A DNA stretch of 15,562 nucleotides from the NCBI GenBank assembly GCA_965652145.1, contig CBFGTV010000078.1, positions 1 to 15,562 of the forward strand, written 5' to 3'. A program made the position numbers and the translations under genes. The DNA is from CBFGTV01 sp965652145 (lineage in GTDB: Bacteria > Bacillota > Clostridia > Peptostreptococcales > Natronincolaceae). The notes below the pieces were generated by a model. That model searched no databases. It worked only from the letters and a program-made list of their open reading frames with translations, and was not told the origin of the DNA. Shown here one piece after another: positions 1-6,555 of this stretch (its first letter is position 1; every line of letters starts with the position of its first letter).

Positions 1-930
1 CTCATAAAGACCTTCTACAATGGTAAATAGCCAGGGTAGGCCTGTATGCTCCCCTTGGCTTAACCCTAACTCAACCAACCTTTTATTTCCCCTAAGCCTT
101 TGATGCAATAACCCTTGCAGGGTTCGTTTTTTTCTATTCAGAGGAATTATATTGTAGTGGTCGGCTCCTATTTCCTCTAACCATCGTATTGTATCTTTAA
201 ACAAATCAATGGACTGTCTTTCAGACAGTCCAGGAATACCAAGTAAAATATTAGCGGAAGCCTTATATCCTTCCTGATGTAATAATTGAATACCTTTAAT
301 AACGTCTTGATTCGTCACTCCTTTATTTAACCAATGATTTCTTAACCATTCATCTACCACCTCTATACCGATTTCAATGGTAATTCTATTGCTTGACCCC
401 ACATATTTTTTTAAGGCTGCCAGCCCTTCTCTGGTTATACTGGAAGCCCTTGATTCAAATATAAATCTGCCTGGCTTTCTTTTATATATTTGATTCCTTT
501 TAAATAACCCTTCAAATACCTCTGGGGGATACTCCTCGGGATCTAATACATCATAACTGGATATATACTCAAATAGATCCGGTTCAACCATTTTCCCCCT
601 TACATTTGCAAAGCTAAGATACACAATTTCCGCATATTTTTCGGGACTTTTTTCTCTTAAGGCAGCCATTCTAGCGGTTCCTTTAATTCCTTCTGACTGA
701 TAATCACACATACTACACCCGCCAAATCGGCCGTTACGCAGGCTATGACTGCAGCCACCGGTAGTAATTAAATTCATGTTGGTGTTTGGATAATGGTAAT
801 AAATCATTTTTTCATTTTGCAAAAGGCCATATAGATCATCGGTACTCTTTAGCAGACACTCTTTATATTCCTGTTCAAATTCAATGGTAACAGGCTGCCA
901 AATTTTTTCTACCACATCATTAATAAACAT
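1..930 (-). CDS. Radical SAM protein, COG1244/RaSEA-like (3' end cut off by window edge)
   Basis: The reading frame is open from an ATG at 930 to base 1 (310 codons, no stop), so the C-terminus lies outside the window. The start is supported by a GGAGGG ribosome binding site about 6 bases upstream. The stop of the preceding decarboxylase gene is only 14 bases away, so the two are co-transcribed. Near residues 57-77 there is a TGGC...GGCSMCDY segment with Cys60, Cys72 and Cys75. This Cx11CxxC spacing should bind the [4Fe-4S] cluster, but it is not the canonical CxxxCxxC. Long-spaced cysteines ending in GCxMC-Y recall the uncharacterised Fe-S oxidoreductases of COG1244, which include the archaeosine enzyme RaSEA. 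Further radical SAM-like blocks are FESRAS, an EIGIE strand and the ILLGIPG strand. An archaeosine role is unlikely in a bacterium, so the substrate is unknown. The radical SAM call is confident; the subfamily is tentative. Confidence 0.8.
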   Translation of the reverse strand, partial: MFINDVVEKIWQPVTIEFEQEYKECLLKSTDDLYGLLQNEKMIYYHYPNTNMNLITTGGCSHSLRNGRFGGCSMCDYQSEGIKGTARMAALREKSPEKYAEIVYLSFANVRGKMVEPDLFEYISSYDVLDPEEYPPEVFEGLFKRNQIYKRKPGRFIFESRASSITREGLAALKKYVGSSNRITIEIGIEVVDEWLRNHWLNKGVTNQDVIKGIQLLHQEGYKASANILLGIPGLSERQSIDLFKDTIRWLEEIGADHYNIIPLNRKKRTLQGLLHQRLRGNKRLVELGLSQGEHTGLPWLFTIVEGLYE

Positions 931-944
931 ATTTCCCCCTCCGC

Positions 945-2189
945 TCAATCAAAATCCTTCTGCTGACCTTTGAAAAATTCCTTTGGTTCCCATCTTTCTC
1001 TTAATACAAATGACTTGCCATCCTTAACCATAACCTCTTTAGGTATGGCATGACTGAGGAATAAAACAGGGCTGTTGGTTAACCCATAGGCTCCGGCCTT
1101 TTCAATTATCACGATATCTCCTGGCATTGTATTATGAGGCACTTTAACCTTCTGTCCTATCACATCAACTGGTGTGCAGAGGGGGCCGGTAATTGTAACC
1201 TCTTCCCCTTGACCATCCTTACTTAAAATTCTAATGGGAAAGTTATCCCTTATATATCTGCCTAAAAAGGCAGCAGTCCCATGATGATTGGAGCCGCCAT
1301 CGCAAATCAGGTAACTGTTACCCTTGGATTTTTTTCTATATAAAATTTTGGTCAGATAACAGCCGGAATCTGCAATTAAAAATCTTCCGCTTTCTGCAAT
1401 GATTCGCGTATCCTTCAGCTCTTCTCGATAATGAAACCACAGCATCTTCATTCCTTTACTGAGTTCATCCATATCAAGGGAACGGTCATTTGCAAAATAG
1501 GGTATACCGAAGCCCCCACCTAAATTTAAATATTTTAACTTGAACCCAAAGTCATCGGCTACTTCCAGCGCTAATTTTATGATTTCTTTAGTATTTAAAA
1601 TGATGTTTTCAGCCTCCAGAGCTTGTGTTCCCATATAGACACTGACCCCTATAGGCTTTACATGATTTAATTTATTAATGACACAGTAGGCTTCCTTTAA
1701 TTGGGCTTTTTCAATACCAAATTGAGATGGAATACCTGTCATAGTTAAACCGGTTGTCAAATAATTAAAGTTAGGGTTAATTCTAATGGCTATATTAACT
1801 GTTTTAGCCTGTGCCCGGGCAATACGGTCAATCATAACAGCCTCTTCAATCGATTCAATATTAATACAAAAAATATCCTCTGAAATGGCATATTTTAATT
1901 CTTCATCTGTCTTCCCAGGGCTGGTAAATATTATGTTTTCAGGTTGAAAGCCCGCCATTAAGGCCGCATATAATTCTCCGCCCGAGGCTATTTCAACACC
2001 ACAGCCTAATTTTTGAAATAGGGCTCCAATTCCCAGCAATGGATTTGCCTTCATGGAATAAAACAGATTAAAGGAAGCTGGCAGGGCTTCTCTTATCGAA
2101 CCATACTGTTTAAGAAGCCTTTGAAAATCATATACATACAAAGGAGTTGAATATTTTTCAACCAGTTCCTTTAAACAAGCATCATTCAT
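945..2189 (-). CDS. Fold-III PLP-dependent decarboxylase, diaminopimelate decarboxylase-like (BtrK / exosortase-associated type)
   Basis: Start chosen at ATG 2189 (414 aa), because GGAAGGAGG ends about 7 bases upstream. The longer TTG-initiated frame from 2210 would place the ribosome site inside the gene. Alanine-racemase-like barrel: YSMKAN with Lys48 as PLP Schiff base, EIASGGEL (66-73), GGGFGIPYF (224-232). C-terminal beta domain: GPLCTP with catalytic Cys338, GAYG with Tyr368, then SPVLFLSH (373-380). The usual diaminopimelate decarboxylase block G-x-H-x-H-x-G-S-Q appears here as GVSVYMGTQ (181-189), so both histidines are absent. The GGGFGIPYF and FLSH segments resemble decarboxylases acting on carrier-bound or special substrates (BtrK of butirosin, exosortase A-associated decarboxylases) more than housekeeping LysA. 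Expected reaction is alpha-decarboxylation of an amino acid, possibly while attached to the ACP encoded upstream (inference). A LysA role is not excluded but fits the context poorly. Confidence 0.88.
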   Translation of the reverse strand: MNDACLKELVEKYSTPLYVYDFQRLLKQYGSIREALPASFNLFYSMKANPLLGIGALFQKLGCGVEIASGGELYAALMAGFQPENIIFTSPGKTDEELKYAISEDIFCINIESIEEAVMIDRIARAQAKTVNIAIRINPNFNYLTTGLTMTGIPSQFGIEKAQLKEAYCVINKLNHVKPIGVSVYMGTQALEAENIILNTKEIIKLALEVADDFGFKLKYLNLGGGFGIPYFANDRSLDMDELSKGMKMLWFHYREELKDTRIIAESGRFLIADSGCYLTKILYRKKSKGNSYLICDGGSNHHGTAAFLGRYIRDNFPIRILSKDGQGEEVTITGPLCTPVDVIGQKVKVPHNTMPGDIVIIEKAGAYGLTNSPVLFLSHAIPKEVMVKDGKSFVLRERWEPKEFFKGQQKDFD

Positions 2190-2234
2190 AGGGAACCTCC
2201 TTCCATACAAATTAATCTCTTCAAATACACAGGA

Positions 2235-2642
2235 TTAAACCCATATTAATTTTTTCACCAGTTTATAATTATACAGAGGTATAATGGCAATTACCATCAG
2301 TTTTGAAAGCATATAGTTTAATTTGCAAACATCTGTAAAGGTAAATAACAATATACTAGATACTATATAATTAAACAAGTACAGGCTTGTATAAGTGATG
2401 AGCTTCTTTTTTGAAATACATGTTTTTGATCTAAAGGACCAGTAATGGTTCAAGATAAAGCTGGTGAAAATGCTGGTCCCTTCAGAAATGGTATTAGAAA
2501 GCAAATACCACATTCCTGCATATTCAGTAAATAAAAATATCACCAGCAATCTAAAGACTGTATTGATTACACCAGAGATAAAATATTTAATAAATTGATC
2601 TTTTTTACCCCTTATCTTATTATTCCTTTTAAATATTGACAG
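2235..2642 (-). CDS. GtrA-like small membrane protein with probable non-AUG (CTG) start
   Basis: GtrA-family proteins are about 130 aa with four membrane helices and are thought to move polyprenyl-phosphate-linked sugars across the membrane for GT-C glycosyltransferases. Beginning at the first conventional start codon (TTG at 2549) gives only 104 aa, cuts into the first helix and has no ribosome binding site. The same frame stays open upstream and encodes typical GtrA N-terminal sequence: QFIKYFISGVINT, then a hydrophobic helix. Later hallmarks are FTSFILNHYWSFRSK and a basic C-terminal tail. No ATG, GTG or TTG occurs between the in-frame stop near 2670 and 2549. A CTG at 2642-2640 sits directly after AGGGGGAAGGGGAAA, an excellent ribosome site, giving 135 aa, the normal family length. 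ATA or ATT a little downstream are alternatives. The family call is good, the exact start inferred. Its likely partners are the two GT39-like enzymes upstream. Confidence 0.75.
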   Translation of the reverse strand: MSIFKRNNKIRGKKDQFIKYFISGVINTVFRLLVIFLFTEYAGMWYLLSNTISEGTSIFTSFILNHYWSFRSKTCISKKKLITYTSLYLFNYIVSSILLFTFTDVCKLNYMLSKLMVIAIIPLYNYKLVKKLIWV

Positions 2643-2657
2643 TTTCCCCTTCCCCCT
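2643..2657 (-). promoter_or_regulatory. Ribosome binding site deciding the GtrA gene start
   Basis: On the minus strand this reads AGGGGGAAGGGGAAA immediately before a CTG codon. Two purine-rich cores lie about 3 and 9 bases from that codon. No ATG, GTG or TTG is in reach in the GtrA frame, so this site is the main argument for a CTG start. Confidence 0.5.
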
Positions 2658-2673
2658 ATTTTAATCTTAATAC

Positions 2674-2708
2674 AAAACCCCCATCCCAAGCGTTAGCCTA
2701 GACGGGGG
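2674..2708 (-). terminator. Intrinsic terminator overlapping the stop codon of the 2698-3750 gene
   Basis: In the transcript, CCCCCGU pairs with AUGGGGG. After one bulged G, CUAGGC pairs with GCUUGG (including G-U pairs), closing on a four-base loop UAAC. The roughly 13-bp hairpin is followed by UUUUGUAUU. The UAG stop of the upstream gene lies inside the left arm, so a terminating ribosome would cover the arm and could hinder folding. The hairpin separates the first ten genes from the GtrA/decarboxylase/radical SAM trio, and no convincing promoter is visible between it and the GtrA start. It may therefore attenuate rather than fully end transcription. Confidence 0.7.
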
Positions 2709-3750
2709 AGATATCAGATTGTTGGCTGATTTGATCAGCATAATGTAAAATCAGCATACTTCTAAAGGTAAGATCGTTCACCCTGCATAATGGAGATTTC
2801 CAGTCTTTTTCAAGGGCCAAACCTACATACATATTCCACCTGTGAAAGTAATAGTGAGATAGCTTAATGGTGAAGAACCCATTATTGTCAACAAGGTATT
2901 GTTTTAACTGTTCCACTTGGGATCGCAGTTCGGGAATGGAATGGATCACACCGAGCCTTGCCAGCAGCTCCATTCGATGAAACCACATCATCCAATCCTG
3001 GGGCTTTAATTGATCAAGTTTTGGCTTAAAGTCATTCATAAAAGCTGATGCTGGAGCCATCAGCTGTGATTGATGCCTTACTTTGACATCTGGAATTGGG
3101 GAAAATTCCACTAGTTTTTTGATGGCATGAATAATGGTACTCATATTTTTATCATTACGCCAGGTTTTGGTAAGGGATAATAGACGTAGATGATAGATGC
3201 TTGGCCACTTAACATCTCTTTTAAAGACAAATTTATTTTTGTATTCCTCCACAATATTCTGAATTTTGGCTACCCTAAGAATATACTGGAATCCCTCAAG
3301 GGCATTTTCAATTTCCTTTCTAACCAGGGGCTCTTCTTCCTTTCCTGCGTAGGCAAATACAACCGCCCTCATCATATTGGAGCCCCCTAGCTGTCTTTGA
3401 TCCAATACCTTACCTACCTTCTCCAAACATCCGGCATCAAAGTTTGGATTATTTTTCAAGGCGTTAAGGGCCCTCGCAATAACAGGATGTTCTCCAGATA
3501 CGCCCTTTTCAGACAATACCCTGACCCCAGTTTCAGGGCCATAGCCACTATGAAAAGTACCTCCCAACCAGCCATCGTCCTTTTGCCAAGCCAGGATTTG
3601 TTGAACACTTTCGTCCTCTAATATATTCTTTTGCAGGTTAATCATGTGTTGACTGGTTTTAGGCTCTTGTAAAATTTCACTAAAGATCCTATATTTAATC
3701 GAGGGACAGGCCCGCTCACACAATACTTCCATAGCTTTTTGAATGGTCAT
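2698..3750 (-). CDS. Protein of unknown function, predicted helical toroid (prenyltransferase/squalene-cyclase-repeat-like)
   Basis: 350 aa, not recognised as a named family. The start ATG follows AAAAGGGG at about 10 bases, and the gene begins 28 bases after the FemAB-like gene. The sequence is rich in amphipathic helices with recurring aromatic and Trp-containing turns: QKDDGWLGG (56-64), PSIYHLRLLS (183-192), WMMWFHRMELLARLG (253-267) and YYFHRWNMYVGLAL (300-313). A Q-x-D-G-W-type motif between helices is seen in the alpha/alpha-toroid repeats of prenyltransferases and squalene/hopene cyclases, so a toroid fold is plausible. The Asp-rich catalytic motifs of true terpene cyclases are not visible. 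No signal peptide or membrane helix is evident, so it should be cytoplasmic. It could be an enzyme of the pathway or a substrate-binding protein; function cannot be assigned. Its stop codon lies within a terminator hairpin. Confidence 0.8.
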   Translation of the reverse strand: MTIQKAMEVLCERACPSIKYRIFSEILQEPKTSQHMINLQKNILEDESVQQILAWQKDDGWLGGTFHSGYGPETGVRVLSEKGVSGEHPVIARALNALKNNPNFDAGCLEKVGKVLDQRQLGGSNMMRAVVFAYAGKEEEPLVRKEIENALEGFQYILRVAKIQNIVEEYKNKFVFKRDVKWPSIYHLRLLSLTKTWRNDKNMSTIIHAIKKLVEFSPIPDVKVRHQSQLMAPASAFMNDFKPKLDQLKPQDWMMWFHRMELLARLGVIHSIPELRSQVEQLKQYLVDNNGFFTIKLSHYYFHRWNMYVGLALEKDWKSPLCRVNDLTFRSMLILHYADQISQQSDISPV

Positions 3751-3778
3751 AAAATCATTCCCCTTTTATAAAATTACA

Positions 3779-4822
3779 TTAACAAAACCACCGCCAAAAA
3801 AACTTCCCGATTAGTTGTGTGGTAATTATGGGCTGATATTTCCATAATTTTTTTATACAACCAAACTTTAATAAATATTCGTCTATATTAGGGGTCCTCC
3901 CCTTGAAGGAATAGGTGTAGGCCAACAGTGGAAAGCTTGCTGCACCGAAACCTTTTTTAAAGCTAATCAGGCCCGAATCATCCTTAAAGGATGTCCCCAT
4001 ATTGAAAAGACGACAACCCCTTTCAATGGAAATTTCAATGGCCTTCCACAGCATTGCCTGATAGGGCCTAAGGTGTAAATGGGTAAATAAAGATGCCCCA
4101 TATTTATAAATAGCAATGTCATGATTAATCAGTAATATGATTCCCGAAACCATTTCTCCTTGATAGGTAGATTTTATAAACACTAAATTATCTGTTTCCC
4201 CGTAGCGTTTCCACATAGCATTAAAATAACTCCATGGATACATCGGCGTAGCAAATTGACGCATATTTATACTCATGATCTGATAAAAGTGCCTCAGGTC
4301 AGCAAAGGACTTGGAAACCGTTGTATATAAACCATTTCTGCTGGCATATTTAATAGCTGCCCTATGACCTTTTCTTAACTGTCTTTTGTTTTCAATCAAA
4401 TCACTTAACTTTAGCTCTGATATAATCAAGCTTTTATACATCTTAAAGTCTAAATTGATTAGGTCTTGATTATTATCCCTTGACCTTATTTCTATAAAAT
4501 CAATTCCCTCTTGTCTCGCGTAATTTTTAACTGCTTGATATAGCCCTCCGTAAGGGGGAGCCTGCTTTAAGTTGATTATGCCCCCAAAGCTTCCATCGAA
4601 GGGCATTGATACCAGCTTTTTCCCTAAAATTGGAGCTTTGACCAAGGTAAAGGGTAGAACATGGGTTAATTCGTTATTAACATACTGTTTTGCAAAAACC
4701 ATTGAATGTCCATAGATCTTGCAGTTTTCCTCAATATAGTCCTCCCGCTGGGTAAGGGATATAGATTGTACCTTATTTAATTGGGGGCAGGTTCCTTGAA
4801 TTTTAAAAACAACATCCTTCAT
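3779..4822 (-). CDS. FemAB/GNAT-like aminoacyl- or acyltransferase
   Basis: 347 aa, overlapping the carbamoyltransferase stop by four bases (ATGA), which implies translational coupling. The double-GNAT pattern of FemAB-related proteins is visible: an N-terminal half with FAKQYV (43-48) and MPFDGSFGG (73-81), a basic linker RQLRKGHRAAIKYA (147-160), then a C-terminal GNAT fold. That fold carries EMVSGIILL (223-231), RPYQAMLWKAIE (252-263) and FNMGTS (273-278) followed by DSGLISFKKGFGA (282-294). Classical FemABX enzymes transfer amino acids from aminoacyl-tRNA to peptidoglycan precursors, whereas related cluster-associated members (exosortase/EPS loci, BioF2-like) have other or unknown donors. 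With an amino acid:carrier protein ligase and an ACP in the same operon, aminoacyl-ACP is an attractive donor here (inference). No membrane segment is obvious. A simple peptidoglycan branching role is possible but the neighbours argue against it. Confidence 0.85.
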   Translation of the reverse strand: MKDVVFKIQGTCPQLNKVQSISLTQREDYIEENCKIYGHSMVFAKQYVNNELTHVLPFTLVKAPILGKKLVSMPFDGSFGGIINLKQAPPYGGLYQAVKNYARQEGIDFIEIRSRDNNQDLINLDFKMYKSLIISELKLSDLIENKRQLRKGHRAAIKYASRNGLYTTVSKSFADLRHFYQIMSINMRQFATPMYPWSYFNAMWKRYGETDNLVFIKSTYQGEMVSGIILLINHDIAIYKYGASLFTHLHLRPYQAMLWKAIEISIERGCRLFNMGTSFKDDSGLISFKKGFGAASFPLLAYTYSFKGRTPNIDEYLLKFGCIKKLWKYQPIITTQLIGKFFWRWFC

Positions 4823-6555
4823 GAACTAATTTCCCGCCCTTTTTTTACAATGAAATTTCCAATTGTCAGGTAATCCATCTCCGTTTTAATTAAACAGCTC
4901 ACTGCATCCTGTGGTGAACAGCAAAGAGGTTCTCCCTTAATATTAAGGGAGGTATTGAGGATTAGCGGAACTTTGGTTAATTTGTAAAATTCTTCTATTA
5001 ATTTATAATATAACGGATTTTGTTTTTTTTCAACGGTTTGTATTCTAGCCGTACCATCCACATGAGTTACAGCAGGAATAACAGTTTGTTTTTCCTCTTT
5101 GACCCTAAATGCAAAGGACATAAAGGGTGATTCCGTGGGATTTTCAAAATATTCATCGGCAAATTCCTCCATGACTGAGGGTGCAAAGGGGCGAAATTCC
5201 TCCCTGAATTTAACCTTTTTATTAATGATATCCTTCATTTCACCCCTTCGAGGATCAGCAACGATACTCCTATTTCCAAGGGCCCTTGGGCCAAATTCCA
5301 TAGCTCCCTGAAACCATCCCATAATATAGCCCTTTTCAATTAATTTAGCTGCCTCTGCAGCAGGTTCTTCAGTTCTAATAAATTCAACTTTATCTTCATA
5401 TTGCTTTAGAAGGTGCTGTATTTCCTTTTCTGAAAATTCTGGTCCCAGGTAAGGCATAACATAATTACCCTTGTTGTGACGATTTAATTTAAAATGACTG
5501 TGGCTTAAATATTGGGCTGCCCCCAGGGAAGTACCCCCGTCATGAGGAGCTGAGCTGACAAAGACCCTTTTAAATAGCCCGCTGCTGGATATTAGTCCAT
5601 TGGCAACACAGTTTAATCCTACGCCCCCTGCAATACATAGATTTTGTGTCCCGGTAACAGCCTTGCTATATTGACAAATGTGCAGGATAATTTCTTCGGT
5701 AATCTTTTGCAAACCAAAGGCAATATCAGCATGGTGCTGTTCTAGTTTTTCATACTTCTCCCTTGGTTTGCCGTATTTTCTTTGAAAGGTTTTACTGGTG
5801 GTACTGTTGTTTCCATTAACATGGATTTTTAATTCCTTTAAATTTAATTTAAAGCTCCCGTTTTTTTCAAGTTTGAAAAGCTCACGAAACCCCTCTACAT
5901 ATTTAGGGGTTCCGTAGGATGATAAGCCCATGACCTTGCCTGGACCCGAAAAGGCCTGGAATCCCAAATAAAAAGATAAGGCATAATATAATATTCCTAT
6001 GGAATGGGGGAATTTTATATGTTTAATTTTTTTAAGTATTTTTCCTCTGGCCTGCCATAGGGTAACAGTGTCAAAATTGTCACCTAATCCATCGAAAACA
6101 ACCACTGCAGCATCTTCAAAGGGTGATGAAAAGAAGGCATTGGCTGCATGGGCCAAATGATGATTAATATAATATATTTTTTTGTTTTTTACTATCTCGC
6201 CAAAAAACCTGTAAAAATCATTTTTTAATAGAAAATTATTTTTTATTCGTTTCACAATCGGTGTTACAGTGGCTCCCGGTTTAAAGGCATTCAAGGTTTC
6301 GGGAAAATACTTAAGAAAATGCTTGGTACCATATATAACTTCATCAAAGGGCTTCCAGGCAAAGCCGATGGCATCTAATTCTTCGAAGGTGATGCCACTG
6401 TTTTTCAAACACCAATTAATTGCCTGCTCAGGGAACTTGTTTGTGTACTTTTCCCTTGATAATCGTTCCTCTTCCACACACCCCGTCACAGCACCATTAA
6501 TCATCATGGCTGCTGAAGAATCGTGTAAATAACAATCAACCCCTAAAATATTCAT
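4819..6555 (-). CDS. O-carbamoyltransferase, NodU/CmcH/TobZ family
   Basis: 578 aa, full family length. The enzyme makes carbamoyl-adenylate from carbamoyl phosphate and ATP, then transfers the carbamoyl group to a hydroxyl of a sugar or other natural-product acceptor. N-terminal Kae1-like domain: HDSSAA (11-16), the metal-binding HHLAHA (132-137, His132/133/136), DGLGDN (155-160), GGVGLNC (310-316) and PHDGGTSLGAA (337-347). C-terminal YrdC-like domain: FGPRALGNRS (421-430), FREEFRPFAPS (450-460) and NTSLNIKGEP (534-543). All expected motifs are intact, so it should be active. The start ATG overlaps the stop of the preceding glycosyltransferase by four bases and follows AAAGGAGG. The acceptor is probably a sugar placed by the GT39-like enzymes or a hydroxyl of the scaffold (inference). 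NodU names the family only; nothing else suggests Nod-factor synthesis. Confidence 0.96.
   Translation of the reverse strand: MNILGVDCYLHDSSAAMMINGAVTGCVEEERLSREKYTNKFPEQAINWCLKNSGITFEELDAIGFAWKPFDEVIYGTKHFLKYFPETLNAFKPGATVTPIVKRIKNNFLLKNDFYRFFGEIVKNKKIYYINHHLAHAANAFFSSPFEDAAVVVFDGLGDNFDTVTLWQARGKILKKIKHIKFPHSIGILYYALSFYLGFQAFSGPGKVMGLSSYGTPKYVEGFRELFKLEKNGSFKLNLKELKIHVNGNNSTTSKTFQRKYGKPREKYEKLEQHHADIAFGLQKITEEIILHICQYSKAVTGTQNLCIAGGVGLNCVANGLISSSGLFKRVFVSSAPHDGGTSLGAAQYLSHSHFKLNRHNKGNYVMPYLGPEFSEKEIQHLLKQYEDKVEFIRTEEPAAEAAKLIEKGYIMGWFQGAMEFGPRALGNRSIVADPRRGEMKDIINKKVKFREEFRPFAPSVMEEFADEYFENPTESPFMSFAFRVKEEKQTVIPAVTHVDGTARIQTVEKKQNPLYYKLIEEFYKLTKVPLILNTSLNIKGEPLCCSPQDAVSCLIKTEMDYLTIGNFIVKKGREISS

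Noticed and set aside
1..930. Archaeosine biosynthesis
   Set aside because: The similarity is limited to the cysteine motif region, and archaeosine is an archaeal tRNA modification; the cluster shows no tRNA-modification genes.
2190..2210. TTG start extending the decarboxylase by seven residues
   Set aside because: The extension codons are the ribosome binding site GGAAGGAGG itself; the ATG at 2189 is ideally spaced.
4819..6555. Nodulation (Nod factor) locus
   Set aside because: NodU is only the family name; no NodABC-type chitooligosaccharide genes are present and the window looks Gram-positive.
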